From Lineus longissimus (Eukaryota; Nemertea; Pilidiophora; Heteronemertea; Lineidae): a stretch of DNA of 64,000 nucleotides. Below are positions 43,637-53,479 of the stretch, in pieces. Location: positions 8,246,001 through 8,310,000 of the forward strand of contig NC_088316.1 of assembly GCF_910592395.1 (NCBI RefSeq), written 5' to 3'. The position numbers were made by a program, and so were the translations under genes. The stretch's first letter is position 1. Each line of letters opens with the position of its first letter. Below the pieces are notes generated by a model. It ran no database searches. It saw nothing but the letters and a program-made list of their open reading frames with translations, and was not told where the DNA came from.

Positions 43637-45913
43637 TTGCTCTCCAAGGGCCTAAACTTATGTCCCACTCCGGGTGAACCCGACATAGCGGAAGCCCGAG
43701 CTGACATGGACAAATTCCATGTCAGCCTCCGTCGGAAGTGTTTCTTCTCTGAATACCAACCGAACACAGACCCTACAAACCACACTATCACGGATGACAC
43801 TGCCACTGCCACTTTCGGCCTTACACCGATCCAGCAGAGGACTTTTAAGAACAAATCCTCGTTCAACCCCCATGGACCTAAAAATCTAGAGACATTCATC
43901 TCCATGAATGAGCTGGACTTGGCTACGTCACGTAGCTTTGCACCAAAATCCCAAAATCTCACCAGGGACGAAAAACAGGCACTGACAGAACTTAAACGCC
44001 TACCGAACATTGTCATCAAACCTGCAGACAAGGGGTCAGCTGTGGTAGTCATGAACTCTTCAGATTACAAAAAGGAAGCCCTCCGCCAATTAGCTGACAT
44101 CCGTTTCTATTCGAAACAGGACACTAACCTCACTGAGCGCCACCAATCGGAGGTCTCACTGCTTGTCAATAACCTCCATATCTGGAAGGAAATTAGCAAG
44201 AAATGCAAGGACTATCTCATTCAGAGAAAACCTCGCACACCACAATTCTACCTCTTACCCAAGATACACAAGGGAGTCCTCCCACCTCCGGGACGACCCA
44301 TTATGTCAGCAAATGGATGCCCCACAGAACGAATATCTTCGTTTGTAGACAGCTTCCTGCAACCACTGGTCAAAACAACGAGATCCTTCATCAAGGATAC
44401 AACACACTTTTTACGGGTATTACGCGACATAGGCCAACTCCCTGACGACGCACTACTGGTGACCCTGGACGTCACCTCCCTGTACACCAACATCCCACAT
44501 TTAGAAGGGAAAACGGCTGTGGAACGCATTTTAGCACTCCACCGCGACACCAATACAATACCCACCAACTTCTCACTTGTCCTGCTCCTGGATGCAGTCC
44601 TCACTATGAACAACTTTGAGTTCAATGGGGAAAACTACCTCCAGACCGGAGGTGTTGCCATGGGTACCAAAGTCGCCCCCTCCCTAGCCAACATCTTCAT
44701 GGCACATTTTGAGGAGACGCACGTCTACACATACCACCTACAACCCCTCACCTGGGTTAGGTTCATCGATGATGTGTTCCAAATATGGACACACGGCCGC
44801 AGGGAATTGGATCTCTTTATCCAACATCTCAATGATTGCCACCCGACGATCAAATTCACGGCGGAAATCTCCAGCCAGTCTGTGAATTTTCTAGACACAG
44901 TAGTCAGCATCAATGAAGACCGTAATATCATTACGTCCCTATACTGCAAACCTACTGATGCGCACAACTACCTGCTGTTCTCCTCAGCACACCCGAGACA
45001 TTGCCTCAAAAGCACACCCTACAGTCAATTTCTCAGGATCCGCCGGATCTGTAGCCTGGACACAGATTTTGAGGAAAATGCCGTCATGATCGGCCGCCAC
45101 TTCATGCGACGTGGCTACCCTGCACCACTTGTAGAGACAGCCCTCATCCGGGCCTACCGCACCTCTAGATCTGATCTCCTCAGAGATGAGGCCCCACTGG
45201 ACACGGACGATCAACCAGGGACGACTGAGGACAATTTCTTCCTTATATCGACCTTTATCCCGGGTTTCCAAGCATTACAGCGCATTGTTAGCCACAACTG
45301 GCCCGTGCTCCTGAAATCCATTGCAACGCGTCAGCTACATGACTCTCGCATCACATTTGGCCACAGAAAACCTCCCAATCTCCGGGATCTTCTGGTCAGA
45401 GCCAAATTCACCGCAACACAATCAGGGGGACCTACAATCCCCACTGCCGGCTCAACCCGTTTGCCTCCGGGTTCCCGCAACGCGTGCCCAAGAGCCAACA
45501 CCTCTTGTCGTTACTGCCCTAAACTCAACCTGACAGGAAGGATCCGCAGCACAACTACCACGCACTCATACACGGCCATGAAGCACATCACATGCAAAAG
45601 CAGTAACCTCATTTACTGCATCACATGCAAAAGATGCAACCAACAATACGTTGGTCAAACCAAGCTCCGCCTCATGGACAGATTTGTAAAACACTTTTAC
45701 AATATCTCCAAGGGCAACAAAGATGACACCATCGGCCGGCACTTCACCAGCCATAACCACGCAGGCATTGATGATGTGTCCATATCAATCCTGTCCTTCA
45801 TCCACGCCCACCCAGAATCGCCCCAAAGTGCTGTACTCAGGGACACCATCGAAATCAGATGGATCCATAGATTGCGCACTGTAGCTCCGCTGGGACTCAA
45901 TGTCCTAGACTAG
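43637..45913 (+). CDS. Penelope-like reverse transcriptase with GIY-YIG endonuclease
   Basis: 758 residues as an open frame whose first codon is TTG. The same frame is open upstream to about 43300 and contains HNLTPAQLSLLSKGL, a typical start region of the family, so the true N-terminus is longer and its ATG is not obvious. RT motifs: VTLDVTSLYTNIPH (A, near residue 277), GGVAMGTKVAPSLAN (B), RFIDDVFQIW (C, near 375). A Cys-rich linker (CPRANTSCRYCPKL) and GIY-YIG domain (CITCKRCNQQYVGQT, then R and H) end the protein. The frame is intact, so this copy may encode an active protein, though its 5' UTR is shortened at the inversion. Confidence 0.93.
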   Translation: MLSKGLNLCPTPGEPDIAEARADMDKFHVSLRRKCFFSEYQPNTDPTNHTITDDTATATFGLTPIQQRTFKNKSSFNPHGPKNLETFISMNELDLATSRSFAPKSQNLTRDEKQALTELKRLPNIVIKPADKGSAVVVMNSSDYKKEALRQLADIRFYSKQDTNLTERHQSEVSLLVNNLHIWKEISKKCKDYLIQRKPRTPQFYLLPKIHKGVLPPPGRPIMSANGCPTERISSFVDSFLQPLVKTTRSFIKDTTHFLRVLRDIGQLPDDALLVTLDVTSLYTNIPHLEGKTAVERILALHRDTNTIPTNFSLVLLLDAVLTMNNFEFNGENYLQTGGVAMGTKVAPSLANIFMAHFEETHVYTYHLQPLTWVRFIDDVFQIWTHGRRELDLFIQHLNDCHPTIKFTAEISSQSVNFLDTVVSINEDRNIITSLYCKPTDAHNYLLFSSAHPRHCLKSTPYSQFLRIRRICSLDTDFEENAVMIGRHFMRRGYPAPLVETALIRAYRTSRSDLLRDEAPLDTDDQPGTTEDNFFLISTFIPGFQALQRIVSHNWPVLLKSIATRQLHDSRITFGHRKPPNLRDLLVRAKFTATQSGGPTIPTAGSTRLPPGSRNACPRANTSCRYCPKLNLTGRIRSTTTTHSYTAMKHITCKSSNLIYCITCKRCNQQYVGQTKLRLMDRFVKHFYNISKGNKDDTIGRHFTSHNHAGIDDVSISILSFIHAHPESPQSAVLRDTIEIRWIHRLRTVAPLGLNVLD

Positions 45914-46125
45914 TATGTACTGTACACATACATTGCCACGTCTAATACTTCATAAAAGTGGTCCTTTTTTAGAGTAAAAATACTATTGATTCACACTTCC
46001 AAATGCCAGGAAAATGCCATTTCAGACCTTCGGCGATCTATCCCACTGCCCCCCCTGGACAAAAAAGTTAAATATGGCCCTGACGCAGTTAAAGGTTATA
46101 AGGTTTTGTGATTTGTATTCTTTAA

Positions 46126-47053
46126 CGGCGGGCAGAAAATGCATGCTGCATACCGTCTGCAGACTGGGGGTTTTCCCATGAGTCAATAGAATCTAAGGTT
46201 TGGAATTAGGGGACCATATCAGTAGTTGCTTTGCGCCAACTTTTTTTCAAAGTTTGTTTTCTTATATTTGAATTACCTGTGAATCATCTTGCAGGAAGAT
46301 TTTTTTTGAGTGTGCATGACAGATGACGTACTTAATACAGAACATGTATATTGTATCGGCCTGTTGTGCCTCGTGCGCCTGGTTGATTGGCCGGCAAGGT
46401 TGGGTTCGTTTCAAAGGCAGCATTTCATGATAAAAAGTGCTGAATGACATGGGTAAATATAATTAAAGATAACAGAATGAAGAAACCCAGGGAACAGAAA
46501 ACCATTGTATATCAAACACCCACCTTGACAGTTCTCCTCTGTCTCTTGATGTTAAGTGAAAATACCGGCCTCTTTGACATTCTAAACAGGTGTTGTTAGG
46601 CCAAATAAAAAATGTTTTCAGGCAAATGTTTATTACTACAGTCCTGGTCACAAGATACATCATAGCTGATTAGCATCATGTAGGCCCTACGTGCTAAATC
46701 CGTGCGAGTCACACATACATGTAGCGTGCCAGTGGATGCACTTGGTTCACAGTTAAAGGAATTTAGGCCTACACCCCAACTCGTGGTGTATCGCAAAGCC
46801 TGTTTGCACAACGGCCTAGATAATCTTTGCTCTACCGTTTGGCATATACCTGAAATGGCCTCTTATTTTTTAGTGTGAAAATCACATGGCAACTGTTGAG
46901 ATGGTCCCCTAATTCCAGATCTTAATTTTAATACAGAAGTTGGCTGAAAGCAACTGCTGATATGGTCCCCTAATTCCATACCTTAGATTCTATTGACTCA
47001 TGAGAAAACCCCCAGTCTGCAGACTGTATGCAGTATGCATTTTCTGCCCGCCG
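46126..47053. mobile_element. TIR element with ~115 bp terminal inverted repeats
   Basis: Left arm 46126-46240 and right arm 46939-47053 are about 90% complementary. Ends are CGGCGGGCAG / CTGCCCGCCG. ATTCTT occurs on both outer sides (46117-46122 and 47054-47059), so a target duplication is possible though three bases intervene on the left. No transposase seen. Part of the arm (GGTCCCCTAATTCCA) is repeated again at about 46905. Confidence 0.78.
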
Positions 47054-47345
47054 ATTCTTGCCAAAATGCATCTTTTTTATCAAAAATTTTTTTTCATATA
47101 ACAACTCACGGATTATGCCCGGTACATACTACAACGATTGTTGGACTTGTCATATTTTTCACAATAGACAGTGGTGCCACTATCAGGAAAAGCAGGCAAG
47201 TGGGTGTTCAAAAGTCATAACTGATGTTGACATGGTATTGAGTTTCAAGGACTGGTGGGTGTAAAAGTCAATAATTCCAAAAGGTTGGATTGGCCAAAAG
47301 CGGTTTCGATTCAATCACCTCTGAAGATTGATGCACTTTTTTTTA

Positions 47346-47635
47346 TAAACTAAGATACAGAAGATGTACGTACGATATGGTTTGTTATTTTGGAGTGAAA
47401 GTCAGTTTTTTAAAACAAATGAAGAAATATTATCACAAAATTTAGAAGAAAAATCCCGGCACTATCACACTAATGGGGCAGAAAATTTTTTAAAGTTGTT
47501 GTCGTGGGATTCGAACCAGGGTCAAAGAGGTCCGAGTCCTATGCGGTATCCACTCGGCCAGGCCAGTTTATTTCTTGGTGCAGGCCTTCGCACTTTATGT
47601 GTGGACCACTTGTATGAAGCCCTTTGTCTGATGTT
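47346..47635 (-). repeat. tRNA-derived SINE-like repeat, copy 1
   Basis: Read on the minus strand it has a pol III A box TGGCCGAGTGG (47560-47550) and B box GGTTCGAATCC (47517-47507), as in Leu/Ser-type tRNAs. An AT-rich body runs to 47346. Related to the copy at 47807-48092. Confidence 0.72.
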
Positions 47636-47806
47636 TTTTTATTTAAAATATTCTTCAAAAGTATTTTCGTATCAATTTTTGTAGTATATATTTTTATAGT
47701 ATAGTATATACATCCCCGGCCCGGTGTACGTGACAAGATTCATGATTTAGTCTTGTCCCGTACAACATTTAATGTTGAAAATCTTACACATCTCTCTGAC
47801 ACTTGT

Positions 47807-48092
47807 TTTTATAAGATACGGAAGATGTAGGCCTAGGCCTATGATATTGTCTGTTATTTGGAGTGAACTGAAAGTCAGCTTTTTAAAACAAATGAAGAAA
47901 TATTATCACAAAATTAAGAAGAAAAATCCAAATGGGGCAGAACATTTTTAAAAGTGGCTGTCGTGGGATTCGATCCAGGGTCAGGGGACTGAATCCTATG
48001 CGGTAACCATCGGCCACGCCGGCTTATCTGATTGATTCAGGCCTATACACAGTTTTATGTGTGGACCTTTTGTATGAAGCCCTTTGCATGTT
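47807..48092 (-). repeat. tRNA-derived SINE-like repeat, copy 2
   Basis: Same orientation and body as copy 1. The B box is GGATCGAATCC and the A box is damaged (TGGCCGATGG). Confidence 0.7.
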
Positions 48093-48287
48093 TGTGTAAT
48101 GTTTCTTCTCTTGAAATACATGAAATATTCTCACATTCGCAGGATTTACTAAATTTTGGTTGTTTGAATTGTCTAAATCAAAGACGCGTGCACTGTCACT
48201 GTGTGTGAAGAGTATTAATTTCTGAGCCGAAGTGACAACAACGTTTTTGGCATGCACAAAATAACTCCCGTACCTTTAGCATACTAC

Positions 48288-48778
48288 AATCAAGATGTAC
48301 AGACCGGGGGAGCTGGCGGTACGTACCCATAAGTCTTTGCGGTAGTCTCGCGCGTACCGGATATAACCCATCAAGCTTTTCTCCTTCAGAGAAATACTGC
48401 GTTGCGCTCAAGTGCCTTATAAGGCTGTGAACAAAATTAACGTTCGACCAATGAGAAAGCCACATTACCCTGCATACGAGGTTGGACGCGTGATCACTAA
48501 ATGACAAGTAAAAATAGAATCAGACCACATGTTTCTATAGTATATGTCAGAATGCTGCCGTTTGCGCTGTAGTACACGTGTGTTGTCCAAATTTTCGATT
48601 TCAAGCAAGTTTAAGGCCAACCTCGTGTCCACCAGACTAATGCATAATTGGCAGTTGAGCGCAACGCAGTATTTCTCTGAAGGAGAAAAGCTTGATAGGT
48701 TATATCCGGTACGCGCGAGACTACCGCTAAGACTTATGGGTACGTACCGCCATCTCCCCCAGTCTGTACATCTTGATT
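48288..48778. mobile_element. long inverted repeat (fold-back or MITE-like)
   Basis: Arms 48288-48416 and 48650-48778 (~129 bp, roughly 93% complementary by eye) flank 233 bp without coding signal. Ends are AATCAAGATGTACAGAC and its complement. Confidence 0.85.
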
Positions 48779-49232
48779 TATTCTGACCTGGGGATACGGG
48801 TCCTCTACCTCAGTCTAAACAGTGCGAGACAATACCTAGTCTTAGAACTAAAGACGATAAAAAAAAAAAATACTTCAAAGAAGCTTCTTTTACCTTCTTA
48901 ACTCTCTCAACAATGGCCAATGCAACAGCGGCCATCAGTCAGAAAAGACGTAGTCGAACCGAGTACCTAAACACACTGCATGCGCTTAAACCATAACATG
49001 AATTGCTTTTAAAACACTACCATGTTAACAGGTACCCTTTGCGGTTGATGAAAAACATATTTTAAAGCCAAATCCATAGACGGAAATTGGTTAAAATCTC
49101 AAGTGAATTTTGAGGCCGTTTCGAAACCAACTTGATTTCGAAGACTCGTTTCAGACAGTCTAAAAGTAGGTTTAGAGATTACATCTCCTCGCGAAAACAT
49201 GTCATTGCATGTGTAAACCGCTGACAGCAACG

Positions 49233-49303
49233 GCGCCATTTTGTGCAAAATGGCGCACTTTTTAACATCATCAAAATTGCCGTGGCGAAAAAAGAGCATC
49301 AAG
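49233..49303 (+). CDS. possible short first exon overlapping a 24-bp palindrome
   Basis: GCGCCATTTT-GTGC-AAAATGGCGC (49233-49256) is a perfect palindrome whose right arm contains an ATG (49250). The frame encodes MAHFLTSSKLPWRKKSIK and meets a donor AAG|GTATAT at 49303. Weak evidence for a gene; the pattern recurs elsewhere in the window. Confidence 0.3.
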
Positions 49304-49954
49304 GTATATTTTTTTATCTTTCTGAAATTACAAAAGAATATTATCAATCACCAATGGAATGACCCTATTGATAAATTTGATGTAATTTTTTGTTTTTATT
49401 CAATCCTAATCGGTCACCTCCTCACATATTGCTGCCAGGGGTGAAAGACTTGGGTAGAGAACGACTCTCTGGTGTGGAGATTGATTACTGCACGTGACAA
49501 TAATATTGACGGTGGAGGATGCCGGCTTTGCGATTTTCTCGTCAATAATGCCTAAATATGACTTTATTTCTTAGTTGATTTCGAATTTGGTGCATATAAA
49601 CACTGTACAGCTACATAAAGAATACATTAATTTGGTAGATTCTGTAGATACATGTTCACTTTTTATAAAATTTGCACATAGTCTTATCATTTTTCCGGGT
49701 TCTTTGATATGCAAATGATCATTTCCACGTGCTTTCATCTACGCGGTATTTCTGACATCCTTGCATCGACGTATACATGCCGTAAATCCGATTGTCTCAG
49801 CCAATATACGCCTGTGGTTCATTCGACAAGACAATACCAGTGTACCACCATTGCATATTCATGGTTTGGAGGTTCCAGACCTAGAGGAAGGCTCAAGCCT
49901 TGATACATGTGATAGGGAGCTCTTCGTTAATAGGGCTGTGAGCAAGAAGACTCG

Positions 49955-50114
49955 GGTGGTGGTGGTTGGGAGAGGGGGTATATAGTTAGGATGATGTCAT
50001 CATGGCAGTTGACCGAAGAAGCTGTTGGCTAGCATGTCAATGTCAATGATGGCGAGTAGTTGGTGGTTGGGAGAGGGGGTATATAGTTAGGATGATGCCA
50101 TCATGGCAGTTGAC
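49955..50114. repeat. tandem duplication of a ~58 bp segment with ~100 bp period
   Basis: TGGTGGTTGGGAGAGGGGGT...GGCAGTTGACC occurs at 49955-50012 and 50057-50114, differing at one or two positions. Confidence 0.8.
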
Positions 50115-51160
50115 CCAATAATAGACGCTGTCGCAGTATAGAAAATAGGTGGGGAGCATGTGGAAAACCAAACACAACAGGAGAAGGATAGGTATTTTTG
50201 CCCGGAGATAAGCATTTTTAGCCGACCCCCTGTCCTGAATAGTTTGAGGTCTCACCAGCCAGTTGTGATCAGGTGTTAATCTTGAATTTATAAGGCATAG
50301 AGGTGAAATTTTTCAAATTTGCGTTATACAGGGTGTCTCATGCATTGTGCTACATCCGTCTATGCATGACTGTATGTCTAGACGACGTTGAAACTTGGTC
50401 AGATGTATTCTACAAGAGACAAGCTATTCAGAAATGTATAGGTTTGTGTGAGAGTAAGGTACTGCCAAGTCTACAGCCGCTGGAACAGGGGTATGCATGA
50501 AATGACGTTGCGTCATTTTTGGAGGCAGGCAGGCCTGGCCTCCGCTCCGGCTGTGAGACCTGAGGGTGGCGCGTGCGTTTGAGTTAGTGCGCATGCGCTT
50601 TCTACGGAAAATTGAAATGTTGTTGACGAGTAGTTCCAGGTTTCAAGGTAGGATTTTGTCATGGAAACGGGGAAATAGACATTGAGACCAATGTACTTTC
50701 AAGATTATTGCATTATAAATGGAACCAGACCGTCGACATCTTGCCACACCCCATGATATTGACGAAATTGTCGTCGAAACGGGCAGCCCCGGACCGATCA
50801 TGTTGGTGCGCATGCGTACAACGGAAAAGTTAGTAGACGGAAAATCTTTTGCGGAATTTTGCCAGTTCAAAGCACGATTTCTTCGCGGAAAGAGAAAAAT
50901 AATATCTGGCAGCGATGCAGATTGTTGTTTCGATTCGCCCCAGGGTATCGTTACACTTTGATTCGGCCCTGTTTTGACGAAATCTCCAACCGAACAGTGG
51001 CTACTCTGCGTAAACATCATCGCGTCCCGCTGAATTGTTTGGAAAAAGAAAATCTCTCCCCAGGTAAATTGCTGTGCATTGGCGTATACAATTCGCGTGC
51101 AAAAATGTCACCTGGGCGTGGAGGTTTTTTGGTTCCAGTGTGACAGATGATATAGTCCGC
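50115..51160. other. no recognised gene; overlapping open frames of unknown status
   Basis: Plus-strand frames at 50719-50961 (MEPDRRHLATPHDIDEIVVE...) and 50859-51143, and a minus-strand frame at 50643-51020, overlap one another. None shows a domain I recognise, so I do not choose between them. Confidence 0.35.
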
Positions 51161-51167
51161 CTGGAGT

Positions 51168-51229
51168 CATGGTCCGGAGGACCATGATCCCTAGGGACAG
51201 GGGTCCTTCGGACCCCTGTCCCTAGGGAT
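51168..51229. repeat. two adjacent perfect hairpins
   Basis: 51168-51186 is CATGGTCC-GGA-GGACCATG. 51187-51229 has two perfect 20-bp arms (left arm starts ATCCCTAGGGAC) around a TTC loop. Neither has a U-run of a terminator. Eukaryotic context makes a mobile-element end or a structured RNA more likely. Confidence 0.85.
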
Positions 51230-51453
51230 AGTAGTCTTAACCAGACTTCTATCCCTAACCTTCCTATAAGTAGATTACTATAATAATAATAGTATAAGTA
51301 ACGGACTATAATCCCTAGTGGACTATATACACTTTTACAACCATGACAGAAATCATAGTCCGCATGTCCTTTTCATAATCAATACTTATTACGCTATGGT
51401 TCATTCATGATCGCAATAACAAATAGGTTAAAAATTAGGAGCCGACCGTCAAC

Positions 51454-51526
51454 GGCTCCGTGGTGTAGTGGTAAAGGTGAAGTTCTTATAAGTACCATGA
51501 ACCGAGTTCGACTCCGGGAGCTCCCA
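51454..51526 (+). tRNA. tRNA-like sequence, probably a pseudogene or SINE head
   Basis: A box TGGTGTAGTGG (51461-51471) and B box AGTTCGACTCC (51505-51515) match pol III promoter consensus. Six acceptor pairs can form including one G-T. The T stem has mismatches and the anticodon stem does not pair well; a loop CTTATAA would give anticodon UAU. I do not regard it as a functional tRNA. Confidence 0.5.
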
Positions 51527-51533
51527 CCTTTTT

Positions 51534-51915
51534 TTAGCTCAGCTGACAAAGTCAGCGGAGCTAGTCAAATAGCTATTCGATTGGTGTCCATCCATCCTGC
51601 CATCCTTCCATCTAGCCATCTGAAGACAAAGTTAGCCATTTTGTAATCATACAACCGAGGCACTTCAAATCTAGTCTTGCTTATAAACACCGCAGAAAAT
51701 GTTGCTTACAGAAAAAAATTTGGGCGATTCGACTGAAATTCAGCTCCCCAGGGGGCAAAATGCGTAAATGAAAAAAACATTTTTTGACGCTCTATTCCAG
51801 GCGATAAAAGCTTGAAATAAAGTTGAAAAGGTCTTCATGATACAGAAGTTTTGATATAAAATAGATTAGTGTCAATTTATATCACCAGTTGGCGGTAGTG
51901 AGCAAAACTGTTGTT
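51534..51915 (-). mobile_element. non-autonomous hairpin-ended element, family B copy 1
   Basis: On the minus strand the 3' end is a hairpin (AGCTCCGCTGAC / GTCAGCTGAGCT) followed by AA, giving GAGCTAA, the same terminal bases as family A. Body similarity to 56692 onward includes a CCATCC-rich segment and a CCAGTTGGCG box near 51885. The far end is not defined; coordinates there are approximate. Confidence 0.6.
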
Positions 51916-51918
51916 TGA

Positions 51919-52857
51919 CCCCGGATGCGAAAATTTTTTCTGCAGGATACTTCTGCCACAGTGTACATCTGACAGCCAATCACAATTGGCGCGATCTTTG
52001 ACGTCACACTGTTTATTTATGCATGATAATGCAAATACAATGGACGATACCGAGTCGCATGCCGAGTGCCACTTCAACTGTGAATGTGACAATAGTTCAT
52101 TGTCTGACCCCAATTATGCTCAACTCAAGGTTTGTGTCGTAGTGTTTAGGAATGAATTGCACAGATTCATTGTAAAATTGATGATATTATGCGTACAAAA
52201 GAGGCATCAGCTGATCTGAACACTACATTGCAGTGCATGCATTGATTTGTGAAATTTTAAGGGGCAGTGACACTGACAGTGTTGCCAATGTTGATAATTA
52301 TTAAAGGGACAGTGTATCCGATGTCTCGCGATTTGTGAAATTTTAAGGGGCAGTGACACTGACAGTGTTGCCAATGTTGATAATTATTAAAGGGACAGTG
52401 TATCCGATGTCTGCTGTTGATTTTGGTAGTTTGAACATTGTTGAAGGGCCATTGTATAAAACACATTTTGACAAGCAAACAAAATAAATTGAATGGTGGC
52501 GTCACCTATGCATATACAGCAGAACTAGTTACACGGTTGACAGATAAACATTCAACCTCGGCTATTTTGCCGAGCACAGTGTGCCTTTAACAGACAAGTC
52601 CAATAAATACAGTCCACTCGACAATGAAAATACATGTTAAGATACTGCAAATAAATATATTTTAGCTAATATACTCCTCTAACCATTTGCTAACTTGTTC
52701 TTTCCAAGATTATCAGAACACGTGGCATTGTTGACATTATTGCGCCATGTGGAAAGATGATGTCAACAAAGACACGTGCTTGCCTTGAATTCTGATTGGC
52801 TGTCAGATGTACACTATGCCAGAAGTATCCTGCAGAAAAAAATTTCGCACCCCGGAT
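51919..52857. mobile_element. TIR element with ~64 bp inverted repeats
   Basis: Left arm 51919-51982 and right arm 52793-52857 share TGCGAAA, CTGCAGGATACTTCTG and GTACATCTGACAGCCAATCA. An internal ATG at 52038 opens a short acidic, Cys-containing frame (MDDTESHAECHFNCECDNSS...) to a possible donor after CTCAAG (about 52130). Two ~82 bp tandem copies lie at 52250-52413. Confidence 0.75.
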
Positions 52858-53479
52858 GATTCCGCTTTAAATTTCCCGCCGAGGTTACCTGGAGTACTAT
52901 CAAGAAAATGGCGGTGACCTTTTTATTTCTACCGGAGCGATGATTTTGTAAGTGACAAATTTTCTTTTTTAAGCCTTTACGGAAACGTATTTTGGTACGA
53001 AACTTCACACGTTTATAGAAAAGATCAACGAGAATGTGTTCAAATGCCCTCATAACGATGAGTTCAACGGAATTTGGTCAAAACAACCTTCGAATGGAGT
53101 CGACTTTCTTTGCGAAATTGAAGCGACGACCTCATTATTTATCGTAATTTATGCAGATCTGGAACGAGTTTACAATCCCCGATCACACCCCAAAAAAAGG
53201 TCATCGGTTGACTAACCAAGCACCACTGTTCAATGGATTTATAGTTGAATGCGATCAAACTACGTCATTTCCGATCGGGGATTCTAAAGTTTAGCCATTA
53301 GGTCTACTATTCTGCAGGAGTATATTATAGCCATTGATGTTGACAGCTAAAAGCACGAAAACTTTGTTCAGGTTTCTCGTCCAATCACGTGACCTATCCA
53401 ACACTCGCTAATGTACTCTTTTCGTCCACGTTTTAGGCCAATCTTCGGCATGAACATGAAATCTAATCAGCGCAGTACT

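Larger units (their letters stand above)
41332..45959. mobile_element. inverted pair of Penelope-like elements flanked by a 16-bp duplication
   Basis: A minus-strand partial copy (about 41348-43198) and a plus-strand copy (about 43200-45943) meet at their 5' sides. Outer flanks are AATACTTCATGAAAGT (41332-41347) and AATACTTCATAAAAGT (45944-45959), one mismatch, suggesting a target duplication around the whole unit. Coding parts of the two copies are almost identical, so they probably arrived together. Confidence 0.85.

Noticed and set aside
47501-47565. tRNA-Leu/Ser gene on the minus strand
   Set aside because: Present in two diverged copies fused to the same AT-rich body, and the second copy has a damaged A box. 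This is SINE behaviour.
50719-51143. Two overlapping plus-strand frames as a real gene
   Set aside because: No recognisable domain, and they overlap a minus-strand frame of similar length. Left as unresolved rather than annotated as CDS.
51454-51526. Functional tRNA gene with anticodon UAU
   Set aside because: A and B boxes are good, but the anticodon stem and T stem pair poorly, so it is kept only as a tRNA-like sequence.
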